From the NCBI GenBank assembly GCA_017308375.1, contig JAFKEW010000053.1, forward strand, positions 1 to 64,000: a DNA stretch of 64,000 nt, read 5' to 3'. The DNA is from Alphaproteobacteria bacterium. GTDB taxonomy: Bacteria > Pseudomonadota > Alphaproteobacteria > Micropepsales > Micropepsaceae. Of the stretch, positions 53,436-62,682 are shown piece after piece. Made by a program: the position numbers and the translations under genes. The number at the start of each line of letters is the position of its first letter. Within the stretch, counting starts at the first letter, position 1. The notes beneath the pieces are model-generated. The model was given only the letters and a program-made list of their open reading frames with translations, was not told the DNA's origin and ran no database searches.

Positions 53436-54608
53436 ATGTCAGAAGCTTACATCGTTGCCGCGGCCCGCACGGCCGGTGGCCGCAAGGGCGGCCGTCTGGC
53501 CGGCTGGCACCCCGCCGATATGGCGGGTGAGGTGTTGAACGCGCTGGTCGATCGCACCAAAGTCGATCCGGCGCAGATCGAAGATGTGATCATGGGCTGT
53601 GTCGGCCAGGCGGGCGAACAGGCGGTCAATATCGCCCGCAACGCCGTTCTGGCGTCGAAACTGCCCGAAAGCGTTCCGGCCACCAGCGTGGACCGGCAAT
53701 GCGGGTCTTCGCAGCAGGCGCTGCATTTCGCGGCGCAGGCCGTGATGAGCGGTTCGATGGATGTGGTGATCGCCGCCGGTGTGGAAAGCATGACGCGCGT
53801 GCCGATGGGCATGGCCGCATCGCTTCCGGCCAAGAACGGCTTCGGCATCTATATGAGCCCGCATATGCAGGAGCGTTATCCGAACATTCAGTTCAGCCAG
53901 TTTGTCGGCGCGGAAATGATCGCGAAGAAATACAATCTGAGCCGCGATGAGCTGGACGCCTTCGGTTACAACAGTCACCGCAAAGCCATTGCCGCGACCC
54001 AGGCCGGCGCGTTCAAGGATGAGATCGTCCCGCTTGAGATCACCACCAAGGACGGTGCCAAGGAAATGCACACCGTCGATGAAGGCATCCGTTTCGATGT
54101 CAGCCTGGACGGGATCAAGGGCGTGAAGCTGCTGGCCGAAAATGGCCGGTTGACCGCCGCAACCTCCAGCCAGATCTGCGATGGCGCGTCGGGCGTGATG
54201 GTGGTGAACGAGAAGGGCCTGAAGGCATTGGGCGTGGCGCCGCTCGCCCGCATCGTGCACATGACCGTAATCGGGCACGACCCCGTCATCATGCTGGAAG
54301 CGCCGATCCCCGCGACCCAGCGCGCCCTGAAAAAGGCCGGCATGAAGATCGAGGACATCGACCTCTATGAAGTGAACGAGGCGTTTGCTTCCGTGCCGAC
54401 AGCGTGGCTGCAGCAGACCGGCGCCGATCCGGAAAAACTGAACGTGAACGGCGGCGCCATCGCGCTCGGCCATCCGCTCGGCGGCACCGGCACCAAGCTG
54501 ATGACGACGCTGATCAACGTCCTGAAAAAGCGCAACAAGAAGTATGGGTTGCAGACGATGTGCGAAGGCGGCGGCCTTGCCAATGTGACGATTATCGAAC
54601 GCCTGTGA
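53436..54608 (+). CDS. Acetyl-CoA acetyltransferase (thiolase)
   Basis: Cleaves or forms 3-ketoacyl-CoA. The 390-residue thiolase has the acyl-enzyme Cys in SVDRQCGSSQQALH (C89), VESMTRVPMGM, the EVNEAFA motif, NVNGGAIALGHPLGGTG with the catalytic His, and CEGGGLANVTIIERL with the second Cys. It is closest in plan to the acetyl-CoA acetyltransferases of alphaproteobacterial fatty acid and cholesterol-type catabolism. AAAGGAGA precedes ATG 53436. It stands alone with its own terminator; an upstream CoA pathway partner is not visible. Confidence 0.95.
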   Translation: MSEAYIVAAARTAGGRKGGRLAGWHPADMAGEVLNALVDRTKVDPAQIEDVIMGCVGQAGEQAVNIARNAVLASKLPESVPATSVDRQCGSSQQALHFAAQAVMSGSMDVVIAAGVESMTRVPMGMAASLPAKNGFGIYMSPHMQERYPNIQFSQFVGAEMIAKKYNLSRDELDAFGYNSHRKAIAATQAGAFKDEIVPLEITTKDGAKEMHTVDEGIRFDVSLDGIKGVKLLAENGRLTAATSSQICDGASGVMVVNEKGLKALGVAPLARIVHMTVIGHDPVIMLEAPIPATQRALKKAGMKIEDIDLYEVNEAFASVPTAWLQQTGADPEKLNVNGGAIALGHPLGGTGTKLMTTLINVLKKRNKKYGLQTMCEGGGLANVTIIERL

Positions 54609-54665
54609 TCAAGCGGGCGCGGCGCGAGGGGGCAACCTTTCGCCGCCCCGAATGGAATGTGAGAG

Positions 54666-54696
54666 CCGCCCGGGCAAAGCTGTCCGGGCGGTTTTT
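54666..54696 (+). terminator. Terminator of the thiolase gene
   Basis: CCGCCCGG (54666-54673) pairs with CCGGGCGG (54684-54691) around a 10-base loop, followed by TTTTT (54692-54696). This is the clearest factor-independent terminator in the window. Confidence 0.88.
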
Positions 54697-54782
54697 CTAT
54701 GCGCGTGTTCATGTCAGCGATTGCCAAGCGGCTGACAATTGATCAGGATCGCAGAAAACATATTCAGATTGGGAGCGACGCC

Positions 54783-56042
54783 ATGAAGTTCACCTGGTTC
54801 AATCTCATGCCCTGGCCGCATCTGCCGGACGATTTCCGCGAGAAAAATCGTTCCGTCTGGGTGGATATCGACCAGAAGCTGTTCGATCCCGTCAAAAGCA
54901 ACGCGGTCTACAACACCTATCTCGATCTGCTGGAATATGCGGATGGGCTGGGGTTCGATGGTGTTGGCTGCAACGAGCATCACCAGAACGGTTATGGCCT
55001 GATGCCGTCGCCCAATCTGATCGCGGCGGCGTTGACGCGGCGCACCAAAGATGCGGCCATTGTCGTGCTGGGCAATTCCATCGCGCTTTATAATCCGCCG
55101 GTGCGGGTGGCCGAAGAATTCGCGATGCTGGATTGCATGTCCGGCGGGCGGCTGGTGGCCGGTTTTCCGGTCGGCACCTCGATGGATACGAATTTCTGCT
55201 ATGGGCAGATCCCCTCGCTGACGCGCGAGAAATATGCCGAAGCGCATGATCTGATCATGCGGGCCTGGCATGAGCGCGAGCCGTTTGCCTTTAACGGCCG
55301 CTACAACAAGCTGCGTCACGTCAATATCTGGCCGCGGCCGATTCAAGCGCCCAACCCACCCATTCACATTCCAGGCGGCGGATCGGTTGAGACCTACGAT
55401 TTCTGCATCGACAACACCTATTCCTATTCCTACCTCTCCTTCACCGGCTATATCCGGGCCAAGGCGCTGCTCGACGGATATTGGCGGCGTGTGGAGGAGC
55501 GCGGGGCGCCCGACAAATCGCCCTATCGCGCGGGTTTTGCACAGACAATTTGCGTCGCCGATACGGATGAGGAAGCGCAGCGTCTATACGAAGAGCATGT
55601 GCTCTATTTCTATAACCGCTGCCTGCATGTGTATCCGGGCTTTGCGGATGCGCCGGGCTATCGCACCATCAAGACCATCCAGTCCGGCGCACTGTCGCAA
55701 TATGCGCCGAATTTCAGCTTCGCGACATTGACCTGGAAGGATCTGGTGGAAGGCGGGCATGTGATCGCCGGCAGTCCCGAAACCGTGCGCCAGCGCATGG
55801 AGGATTTGATCACGGGTCTGCATGTCGGCAATATTTTCTGCCTGATGCATGTCGGCAATATGCCGGCGGAGAAGTGCATGTATTCCACCAAGCTGTTTGC
55901 AGAGAAGGTGATGCCGAAACTGCGCAACATGTTCCCGGAATACAAGGACGACAGCCGTTTCTGGTGCCATCCGATCGGCAATCGGGCGAAGCCTGGAAGC
56001 CTGCCGGATGCACGCGAACTCGCCGCCGCCGGCGGCCGGTAA
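54783..56042 (+). CDS. LLM-class flavin-dependent monooxygenase (luciferase-like)
   Basis: A 419-residue bacterial-luciferase-fold oxidoreductase using reduced flavin. It begins MKFTWFNLMPWPHLPDDF, with NEHHQNGYGLMPSPNLIAAALTRRT and VLGNSIALYNPPVRVAEEFAMLDCMSGGRLVAGFPVG, and HIPGGGSVETYDF in the second half, typical of the family. A flavin reductase is not nearby. GGGAG precedes ATG 54783; the longer frame from 54699 overlaps the thiolase terminator. It is followed by an alpha/beta hydrolase after 11 bases, a pairing seen where a Baeyer-Villiger-type or ring-opening oxidation is followed by ester or C-C hydrolysis. Confidence 0.9.
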   Translation: MKFTWFNLMPWPHLPDDFREKNRSVWVDIDQKLFDPVKSNAVYNTYLDLLEYADGLGFDGVGCNEHHQNGYGLMPSPNLIAAALTRRTKDAAIVVLGNSIALYNPPVRVAEEFAMLDCMSGGRLVAGFPVGTSMDTNFCYGQIPSLTREKYAEAHDLIMRAWHEREPFAFNGRYNKLRHVNIWPRPIQAPNPPIHIPGGGSVETYDFCIDNTYSYSYLSFTGYIRAKALLDGYWRRVEERGAPDKSPYRAGFAQTICVADTDEEAQRLYEEHVLYFYNRCLHVYPGFADAPGYRTIKTIQSGALSQYAPNFSFATLTWKDLVEGGHVIAGSPETVRQRMEDLITGLHVGNIFCLMHVGNMPAEKCMYSTKLFAEKVMPKLRNMFPEYKDDSRFWCHPIGNRAKPGSLPDARELAAAGGR

Positions 56043-56053
56043 GGGGGCACACG

Positions 56054-56830
56054 ATGGAATTGAAAACGATTGCAGCCCCGCGCGTTCCCGTTCGCTATTA
56101 CGAAGGCGGCTCAGGGACGCCGCTCGTGTTTCTGCATGGTGCGGGCGGCATCATGCCGAACGATCCGTTTCTCGCGGCGCTGGCGAAAAAATACCACGTC
56201 TATGCGCCGCTTCTGCCCGGCTATGGCGATTCGGAAGAATGCCCGGAAATTCGCGATATGCTGGATTTCACGCTGCATAGCTGGGACGTGGTGGATGCGC
56301 TGGGCCTGAAGAATCCCGTTCTGGCCGGGCATTCGATGGGCGGCATGATCGCGGCCGAGATGGCGGCCATTGCACCGCATGACATTTCACGGCTGGCGCT
56401 GATCTGTCCGGCGGGGTTGTGGCTGGACGATCATCCGATTCCCGATCTGTTTTCGACTTTGCCGTTCGAATTTCCGCAATTGCTGTTCCACAATGTGGAG
56501 CAGGGCACCGCCCTTCTCACCGCGGGCATGGCGGTGGACGATCCGGAATGGCTGAAAGGTTTTCTGGTCACCAATGCGCGCCAGTTGGGCATGGCGGGGC
56601 GCATTCTGTTTCCCATTCCCGACCGCGGCCTTGCCGGCCGGCTCTACCGCATCAAAGCCAAGACGGTTCTGATCTGGGGCGATGGCGACAGGTTGATCGT
56701 GCCAGCCTATGCACATGCCTTCCGCAAGGGGATTGCAGGTTCGGAGCTGGTCGTCATTCCAGAGGCGGGCCACATGGTCACGATGGAAAAGACCGAACAG
56801 GTGGTGCAGGCGATCGCGCGATTGGGCTGA
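56054..56830 (+). CDS. Alpha/beta hydrolase
   Basis: A 258-residue hydrolase: LVFLHGAGGIMPNDPF (oxyanion hole HG), nucleophile elbow GHSMGG, Asp in LIWGDGDRLIVP, and His in PEAGHMVTMEK. The cap region (LWLDDHPIPDLFSTLPFEFPQLLF) resembles the meta-cleavage-product hydrolase group. AAGGGGG precedes ATG 56054. It is co-transcribed with the luciferase-like monooxygenase and probably hydrolyses its product. Confidence 0.88.
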   Translation: MELKTIAAPRVPVRYYEGGSGTPLVFLHGAGGIMPNDPFLAALAKKYHVYAPLLPGYGDSEECPEIRDMLDFTLHSWDVVDALGLKNPVLAGHSMGGMIAAEMAAIAPHDISRLALICPAGLWLDDHPIPDLFSTLPFEFPQLLFHNVEQGTALLTAGMAVDDPEWLKGFLVTNARQLGMAGRILFPIPDRGLAGRLYRIKAKTVLIWGDGDRLIVPAYAHAFRKGIAGSELVVIPEAGHMVTMEKTEQVVQAIARLG

Positions 56831-56844
56831 TCCGGTCGATCAGC
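56826..56844. terminator. Bidirectional hairpin between convergent genes
   Basis: GCTGATC (56826-56832) pairs with GATCAGC (56838-56844) around CGGTC and covers both stop codons of the convergent hydrolase and histidine kinase genes. There is no T-run in either direction, so terminator activity is tentative. Confidence 0.35.
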
Positions 56845-58231
56845 GGGTTGTGAACTTGCCCAGCACCGTGGGTTCGGCGCTGTCCGGCGTGGCTTTGAGG
56901 AAGCGGATGCGGCAGCAAAGCCCCGTTTCCCCATAATCCATGGTCACCACGCCCGCGCGTTCGCGCGACGGCGCGAATTTGATCACCCGCGTGCCGAAGC
57001 CCGGCTTGATCGGTTTTTCGGGCGTGGGGCCGCCCTGTTCCGTCCACACGATCTCAACCCATTCGCCATCGCTGGCGATTTCAGAACTCCAGCTTAGAGA
57101 AACGCGCCCATCCGGCACCGACAAGGCGCCATATTTGAGGGCGTTGGTCGCAAGCTCGTGAATGGCCAACGCCAGCGAGCCGCCGGTATCCGCCGAGAGC
57201 GGTACGGACGGGCCTTCGATCCGCAAGCGGGTGGACTCTTCTTCCGTAAAGGGGGCGAGTGTCGCGCGGGCCACCGCCTGAAGATCGGGGTTGACGCCGC
57301 TTGCGATTGCAAGATCGGCCGCGCCACTCAGCGCATGAAGACGGCCGGTGAATTTGTGGAGGAAGCCGTCAACCTGCGGAGAATTGCGCGGCCGTGAACT
57401 TTGCGCCAGCGAGCCGATCACAGTGAACAGGTTTTTCAGGCGGTGACGTAGCTCCCCGATCAGCAATTCGCGCTGTTCGCGTGCCAGCCTGCGCTCGTGA
57501 ATGTCAGTGATCGTGGTGACCCATTCGCGCACATGGCCGCGGGAATCCAGGATCGGCACCGTGCGCGCGGTGTACCAGCGCCAGTCGTCGTCCTTCGCAT
57601 TCCACATGCGGAATTCGGCCTGATGGAATCCGTTCTCCGCGATCATGGCGACATCGGGCAGCACCTTGCCGCGATCGTCTTCATGGATGCTTGTGATCCA
57701 GGCGTGATCGCGATAGCCGGGCCAGGTCACGCCGGTCAGTTCCGTCCAGCCGGATTGGGGTGCGTGCACCCTTCCTTCCGCATCGGTGGTCCACACCACG
57801 CCCGCTGTCGCGCTGGCCAATTGCCGGTAACGGTTCTCGCTGCGCTCCAACTCTCGCAATGCATTGCGCAGCCATTGCGCGATGGCGATCTGCAATGATG
57901 CGGCCAGTGTAAAGATGCCGATGCTGACCCATTGCCCCGGTGTGGGAAAATCAGCGGTGGAAGGCGGCAACAGGAACAGAAAAGTTCCGCACACGATGCT
58001 GAGCAGGAGAGAGGCCGCGCCCATCCGCCAGCCCGACAGGATCGTGACCGCCATGACGGCCGGAAAATAAAAGGCAAATGGCGCGCCGTTTGTGACGATG
58101 CCGGTGGCAAATCGCAATGCGGTCGCCGCGCCGATAATCACCAGCAAAAGCAGCATTCGGTACCACAGCGGCCGCGGTTTCAGGATGGACGCGATCACGG
58201 ATGGACGATTGTCATCCGCACGCCAATGCAT
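56840..58231 (-). CDS. HWE/HisKA_2-type sensor histidine kinase with DUF4118-like membrane domain and PAS
   Basis: Inner-membrane sensor kinase of 463 residues from the preferred start. A DUF4118-like block of about four helices (IGAATALRFATGIVTNGAPFAFYFPAVMAVTILSGWRMG...) is followed by a PAS domain (NRYRQLASATAGVVWTTDAEGRVHA ... FRMWNAKDDDWRWYTARTVPILDSRG), then the phosphoacceptor region ELLIGELRHRLKNLFTVIGSLAQSS (His in ELRHRLKN), and an ATPase domain (LAIHELATNALKYGALS, then GFGTRVI). Such kinases often respond to light, redox or general stress in alphaproteobacteria. No response regulator lies next to it. The start is uncertain: the frame runs to 58378, but ATG 58231 lies just before the first helix. 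Confidence 0.88.
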   Translation of the reverse strand: MHWRADDNRPSVIASILKPRPLWYRMLLLLVIIGAATALRFATGIVTNGAPFAFYFPAVMAVTILSGWRMGAASLLLSIVCGTFLFLLPPSTADFPTPGQWVSIGIFTLAASLQIAIAQWLRNALRELERSENRYRQLASATAGVVWTTDAEGRVHAPQSGWTELTGVTWPGYRDHAWITSIHEDDRGKVLPDVAMIAENGFHQAEFRMWNAKDDDWRWYTARTVPILDSRGHVREWVTTITDIHERRLAREQRELLIGELRHRLKNLFTVIGSLAQSSRPRNSPQVDGFLHKFTGRLHALSGAADLAIASGVNPDLQAVARATLAPFTEEESTRLRIEGPSVPLSADTGGSLALAIHELATNALKYGALSVPDGRVSLSWSSEIASDGEWVEIVWTEQGGPTPEKPIKPGFGTRVIKFAPSRERAGVVTMDYGETGLCCRIRFLKATPDSAEPTVLGKFTTR

Positions 58232-58457
58232 GTTTTGAAACCAACCCGGCATCCATGTCGCTCCAGCCCAGCTTGCATGGACGGCGGAGCCGATCTGTAT
58301 CACCGCCGTTTGGTACCCGCACATCGGCACCATCGGAATTATTACCCGATTTTCACTTGGCGCAACATGATTGCGCAAATCCGATCAGGGCTTGACAAGC
58401 CGTGACAGGGGGAAAACCGTCTTCGTTCGAGATATTAAAATGTGAGGGTGGTTCGCA

Positions 58458-60185
58458 ATGACGGCGGAATTCGATCTGATCATCCGGGATGGGGAAATTG
58501 CCGATGGACGCGGCGGTGCGCTTTATCAGGGTGATGTCGCAATCAAAGACGGCCGCATTGCGGCGGTTGGCACAGTGCCGGGCCATGGCCGCGAAGAACT
58601 GGATGCGCGCGGAAAAATCGTTTCGCCGGGCTTCGTCGATATTCATACCCATTATGACGGGCAATCGACCTGGGACAGTCATCTGGCACCGTCAAGCTGG
58701 CATGGTGTGACCACGGTCGTCATGGGCAATTGCGGCGTCGGCTTCGCACCGGTGCGCCCCTCCGATCAGGACCGCCTGATCGAATTGATGGAAGGGGTGG
58801 AAGACATTCCCGGTGTTGCCCTGCACGAAGGCCTGAGCTGGGCATGGCACAGTTTTGCGGACTATCTCGATGCGGTGGCGGCGCGTCCGCATGACATCGA
58901 TATCTGTGCGCAGCTTCCCCATGGCGCGTTGCGTGTTTATGTGATGGGCGAACGTGGCGCGCGCCTGGAACCGGCGACGGAAAAGGACATCGCTGAAATG
59001 CGCGCCTTGAGCGCGGAGGCGATGCGTGCCGGTGCGATCGGCTTTTCCACCTCGCGCACGCTCAATCACCGCACGGTGAAGGGCGACCCGACGCCGAGCC
59101 TGCGCGCGACGGAGGCGGAGTTGATGGGCATTGCGCAAGGGCTGGCCGATGCCGGTTCCGGCGTGATCGAACTGATCTCCGATTTCAACACACCGGATGT
59201 GGATACAGAGTTCGGCATGATCCGCCGTCTGGTGGAGAAAACCGGCCGGCCGCTTTCGCTGTCGCTGGCGCAAGGCCACAGCCATCCCGATGGCTGGCGC
59301 ACGATTCTGAATCATATTGAATCGGCATCGCGCGATGGTCTGCCGATCCGCGCACAAATCGCGCCGCGCCCGATCGGAATCCTGCTGGGGCTGCAGGGCA
59401 CGCTCAATCCATTCTCGGCGCACGAAACCTTTGCCGCGATCAAGGACAAGCCGCTGGCGGAAAAGCTCAGCGCGATGCGCGATCCGGCATTCCGCGCCCG
59501 CATGATGGCGGAAACCGATGCGCGGCAATCCCACCCGCTGGCGCGCCGCGTAATGGCCTTCGATCAGATTTTCCCGCTGGGCGATCCGCCGGATTATGAG
59601 CCGCCGCAATCGCAGGCGTTGGCCAACATTGCCGCGCGCCGCGGCATCAGCCCGGTCGAACTGGCTTACGACATGCTGCTGGAGGATGAGGGCCGCAGCT
59701 TCCTGTTCATGCCTTTTGCCAATTATGCGCGCTACAATCTGGATGTCTGTGGCGAGATGATTGCCCATCCCGATTGCGTCATGGGGCTGGGTGATGGCGG
59801 TGCCCATGTCGGCATCATTTCCGATGCCAGCTTCATGACCTATCTGCTGACCCATTGGGGGCGTGATCGCGCCAAGGGCAAGTTCGATATCGGCTGGCTG
59901 ATCAAGCGGCAGACGGCGGATACCGCGCGTGCTGTTGGGCTGCATGATCGCGGTGTGCTGGCGCCGGGCATGAAGGCCGATGTCAATGTAATCGATTTCG
60001 CTGCGCTGCAGGTCAAGGCACCCAGCATGGCTTACGATCTGCCGGCGGGCGGCAAGCGCCTGCTGCAAGGTGCATCGGGCTATGATGCGACCATCGTGTC
60101 GGGTGAGGTCATCTATCGCGATGGCGTGGCGACCGGCGCGCTGCCGGGCAAGCTGGTGCGCGGTCCGCAGACGCGCCCGGCCTGA
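58458..60185 (+). CDS. N-acyl-D-amino-acid deacylase-type amidohydrolase
   Basis: A 575-residue metal-dependent hydrolase of the D-aminoacylase/dihydroorotase-like superfamily. The metal-binding motif is GFVDIHTHYDGQSTWD, then GVTTVVMGNCGVGFAPVRP, LAQGHSHPDGW (His ligands), and GLGDGGAHVG with the catalytic Asp; the C-terminal beta part (GVLAPGMKADVNVIDF ... VSGEVIYRDGVATGALPGKLVRG) is typical. Members hydrolyse N-acyl-D-amino acids, cyclic amides or lactones. It is followed after 12 bases by a TauD-type dioxygenase and divergent from the histidine kinase. Confidence 0.9.
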   Translation: MTAEFDLIIRDGEIADGRGGALYQGDVAIKDGRIAAVGTVPGHGREELDARGKIVSPGFVDIHTHYDGQSTWDSHLAPSSWHGVTTVVMGNCGVGFAPVRPSDQDRLIELMEGVEDIPGVALHEGLSWAWHSFADYLDAVAARPHDIDICAQLPHGALRVYVMGERGARLEPATEKDIAEMRALSAEAMRAGAIGFSTSRTLNHRTVKGDPTPSLRATEAELMGIAQGLADAGSGVIELISDFNTPDVDTEFGMIRRLVEKTGRPLSLSLAQGHSHPDGWRTILNHIESASRDGLPIRAQIAPRPIGILLGLQGTLNPFSAHETFAAIKDKPLAEKLSAMRDPAFRARMMAETDARQSHPLARRVMAFDQIFPLGDPPDYEPPQSQALANIAARRGISPVELAYDMLLEDEGRSFLFMPFANYARYNLDVCGEMIAHPDCVMGLGDGGAHVGIISDASFMTYLLTHWGRDRAKGKFDIGWLIKRQTADTARAVGLHDRGVLAPGMKADVNVIDFAALQVKAPSMAYDLPAGGKRLLQGASGYDATIVSGEVIYRDGVATGALPGKLVRGPQTRPA

Positions 60186-60197
60186 AGGAGGCACGCA

Positions 60198-61241
60198 ATG
60201 ACAACCGGCGTTGCACCGGAAAGGCTTGAAACCCATATCGCCTGGCAGGCGAAGGATGTCGCCGATCCGGAAAGCTGGACCGTGCGGCTTTCGCCGGAGG
60301 ATCGGCGCGAACTGGATGCGGCACTCGCCCACGCCAAAACCGTGTCGCGCGATCTGCTCGACATCGGGCTGGAAGATTTTCCGCTCGATGGTCTTGCCGA
60401 AAAGCTCTCCGCCATCGAACGCGAATTGATCGACGGGCGCGGTTTCGTGCGGATTTCGGCGCTGGATACCGCGCGCTATGACGATGATGAACTGACCATG
60501 CTCTATTGGGGCATCGGGCTTCATCTGGGCGACCCGTGGCCGCAGAATGCCAAGGGCCATCTGATGGGCGATGTCACCGATCAGGGCAAGGCGCTGACCG
60601 ATCCGACCTTTCGCGGCAATGAGCTGGGGCAGATCGCACTCGACTATCATACCGATGGTGCCGACCTGATCGGACTGATGTGTTTGCGCAAGGCGCATAC
60701 GGGCGGGCTTTCCTGTGTTGCCAATGTGGTGGCGATTTATAACGAGATGGTGGCCACGCGGCCCGATCTGGTGGCCGCACTTTACGAGGCGCTGCCTTAC
60801 GATTTCCGTGGTGAGCAGCGTGCCGGCACAAAGCCGTTCTATGAGTTTCCGGTTTTCACCGCCCATGCCGGGCGGCTGTTCGTGCGCTTCATTCCGGCTT
60901 ATATCCGCGCCTCCCAGCGCCATGCCGATGCCCCGCGTCTGTCGCCCAGGGCGGAGGAGGCGCTGGACATGGTCAGTACGATGGCGCGTGATCCGCGCAA
61001 CAATGTCTATATGGATCTGCAACCGGGCGAGATGCAGTTCATCAACAATTACCATGTGCTGCATGGCCGCACCGCCTATGAGGATAGCGCGGAGGCCGGG
61101 GAGAAGCGTCATCTCAAGCGCCTGTGGCTCGCGACACGATATTTGAAGGATCGCCCGCCGCATTTCCGCCGGCAGGAGAACAGCCATTGGGCGGCCCGCC
61201 GGACCGCAAGCCATATTGCCGCGGTGGCGCGGCCGCATTGA
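60198..61241 (+). CDS. TauD/TfdA-family Fe(II)/2-oxoglutarate dioxygenase
   Basis: A 347-residue non-heme iron dioxygenase that hydroxylates an unidentified substrate with 2-oxoglutarate as co-substrate. The facial triad is visible as H-x-D in LDYHTDGADLIGLMCL and a distal His in NNYHVLHGRTAYED; the C-terminal KRLWLATRYL carries the Arg that holds 2-oxoglutarate. GAAGGAGG precedes ATG 60198. Closest in plan to TauD-family proteins of unknown substrate found next to amidohydrolases. Confidence 0.88.
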   Translation: MTTGVAPERLETHIAWQAKDVADPESWTVRLSPEDRRELDAALAHAKTVSRDLLDIGLEDFPLDGLAEKLSAIERELIDGRGFVRISALDTARYDDDELTMLYWGIGLHLGDPWPQNAKGHLMGDVTDQGKALTDPTFRGNELGQIALDYHTDGADLIGLMCLRKAHTGGLSCVANVVAIYNEMVATRPDLVAALYEALPYDFRGEQRAGTKPFYEFPVFTAHAGRLFVRFIPAYIRASQRHADAPRLSPRAEEALDMVSTMARDPRNNVYMDLQPGEMQFINNYHVLHGRTAYEDSAEAGEKRHLKRLWLATRYLKDRPPHFRRQENSHWAARRTASHIAAVARPH

Positions 61242-61350
61242 AAGCCCCGCTTTTCCTTGGGGGGTGCGTGAACCTGCGCCATTGACCGGGGTGAAGGCGC
61301 CCCTAATCTCGTGACCGTTCTGGGCTCAGCCTGTCCGGCCGGAGGTCACG

Positions 61351-61713
61351 ATGAAAATAGCTGCGTTTCTGCCAGCCCTTGCCGCCATCGGCATTGCGCT
61401 CTCCGCCGCGACGGCGGCTTCTGCGCATGCCCATCTGGAGCGCGCCGCACCGGCCGAAAATGCCGTGCTCTCCCATGCGCCGGAAATGATTGTGCTTCAT
61501 TTCAGCGAAGGGCTGGAGCCTGCCTTCAGCAATGTGGCCGTGACCGATGCAGATGGAAAATCCGTACCGGTGGGAAAGCCTGCCGTTCATGACAAGATCA
61601 TGAAACTGAAACTGCCCGCGCTTTCTCCCGGCCGTTATCGTGTGAAGTGGAACGCGGTTTCCACCGATACGCATCGTTCCGAAGGTGGTTACAGTTTCAC
61701 GGTTTCCCCGTGA
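61351..61713 (+). CDS. copC: Copper resistance protein CopC
   Basis: Small periplasmic copper-binding protein. The 120 residues begin with a signal peptide (MKIAAFLPALAAIGIALSAATAASA) and the mature N-terminus HAHLERAAPAENAVL presents the Cu(II)-binding His; LHFSEGLEPAFSNVAVTDADG, then YRVKWNAVSTDTHRSEGGYSFTV with the second His set. GGAGG precedes ATG 61351. Its stop overlaps the copD start as GTGA. Confidence 0.94.
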   Translation: MKIAAFLPALAAIGIALSAATAASAHAHLERAAPAENAVLSHAPEMIVLHFSEGLEPAFSNVAVTDADGKSVPVGKPAVHDKIMKLKLPALSPGRYRVKWNAVSTDTHRSEGGYSFTVSP

Positions 61714-62573
61714 ATGCGGTCTACGCGCTGGCCCAGGCCGCGCATTTTCTCTGCCTGATGCTGCTGTTTGGCGGTGGGGCATTCGCGCTGCTGCTCAAAC
61801 GGCAGGGGCGCGCGGTGCCATCCGGTGTGTTCACGCGCAACGAACAGCTTGGGCTTGTCGCCGCCGCGCTGGTTCTGACGCTGCTTGCGTTTTTCCATAC
61901 GGCGGCTGCGATGAGCGGGGAAGGGTTGTTTCGGCTGACACCCGGCGTCACCCATCGTGTGCTGTTCGACACGCGCTTCGGTTATATGGCGGCGGTGCAG
62001 TTTGCCTTGTTGCTGGGTCTGCTGGCGATCCTTCTGCTCTGGCATCGCTCGGTACAGGCGTGGTGCGCGGCGGTGGGCGGTTTCTCGCTCGCTGCGCTGG
62101 CTGTTACCAGCCATGCCGCCGCCGCGATTGCAGTGGGCGGTGCGGTGGATGCGGTGCACCTTCTGGCAGCGGGTTTCTGGATCGGCGGCCTTGCCGTTCT
62201 GTTGCGCATCGTGATGCGGGACAAGGGCGGCGACGGGCGCCTTCACGTGCTGCGCACATTTTCATTGTGGGGCACCCTTGCCGTGGCGGCGCTGGTGGTG
62301 GCCGGCATCGCCAATGCGATGATCATTCTGCTCCCGGCCGAGGGCGCGCCCTCCTATTCCTGGCTGACGCTTCTGGGTTTCAAGCTGGTATTGGCGGCGT
62401 TCATGATCGCGCTGGCGTTGACCAACCGGCTGTCGCTGGTGCCGCGCATGGCGGAGGGCGATACCGAAGCCGATCAAACGTTGGTGTGGAGCATGACGGC
62501 GGAAATCGCACTCGGCGTCATTGTCGTGATTCTGGCCGGTTTTCTAGGCCTCAGCAGTCCCATGGCCAGTTGA
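61710..62573 (+). CDS. copD: Copper resistance protein CopD (inner-membrane)
   Basis: A 287-residue membrane protein of the CopD family with about eight helices that works with CopC in copper uptake. VYALAQAAHFLCLMLLFGGGAFALLL at the start, GVTHRVLFDTRFGYMAAVQFALLLGLLAILLLWH, LAVTSHAAAAIAVGGAVDAVHLLAAGFWIGGLAVLLRI (with the conserved His pairs) and LLGFKLVLAAFMIALALTNRLSLVPRM are typical. The start is GTG 61710 overlapping the copC stop; the longer frame from 61647 only reads copC out of frame. Confidence 0.93.
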   Translation: MNAVYALAQAAHFLCLMLLFGGGAFALLLKRQGRAVPSGVFTRNEQLGLVAAALVLTLLAFFHTAAAMSGEGLFRLTPGVTHRVLFDTRFGYMAAVQFALLLGLLAILLLWHRSVQAWCAAVGGFSLAALAVTSHAAAAIAVGGAVDAVHLLAAGFWIGGLAVLLRIVMRDKGGDGRLHVLRTFSLWGTLAVAALVVAGIANAMIILLPAEGAPSYSWLTLLGFKLVLAAFMIALALTNRLSLVPRMAEGDTEADQTLVWSMTAEIALGVIVVILAGFLGLSSPMAS

Positions 62574-62611
62574 TGGGTCCCCATTTTCCGGGTCAGCCCT
62601 CTTGACGTGAA

Positions 62612-62633
62612 GATAGTTTCATTTGAAACTATC
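62612..62633. promoter_or_regulatory. Perfect palindromic operator before hppD
   Basis: GATAGTTTCA (62612-62621) and TGAAACTATC (62624-62633) are exact inverted repeats separated by TT. TTGACG (62602-62607), a good -35, lies just upstream, so a protein bound to the palindrome would cover the promoter. The symmetry and length fit a MarR-type dimer; regulators of homogentisate pathways are often of that class. The regulator gene is not in the window. Confidence 0.75.
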
Positions 62634-62682
62634 TCTCAGGATGCAGAGCCTGAAGGCCAGCGCCTCATCAATGGAGCGTGCC

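Noticed and set aside
58692..61238. Minus-strand frame of 848 codons
   Set aside because: Runs antisense through two well-supported genes (amidohydrolase and TauD dioxygenase) and has no motifs.
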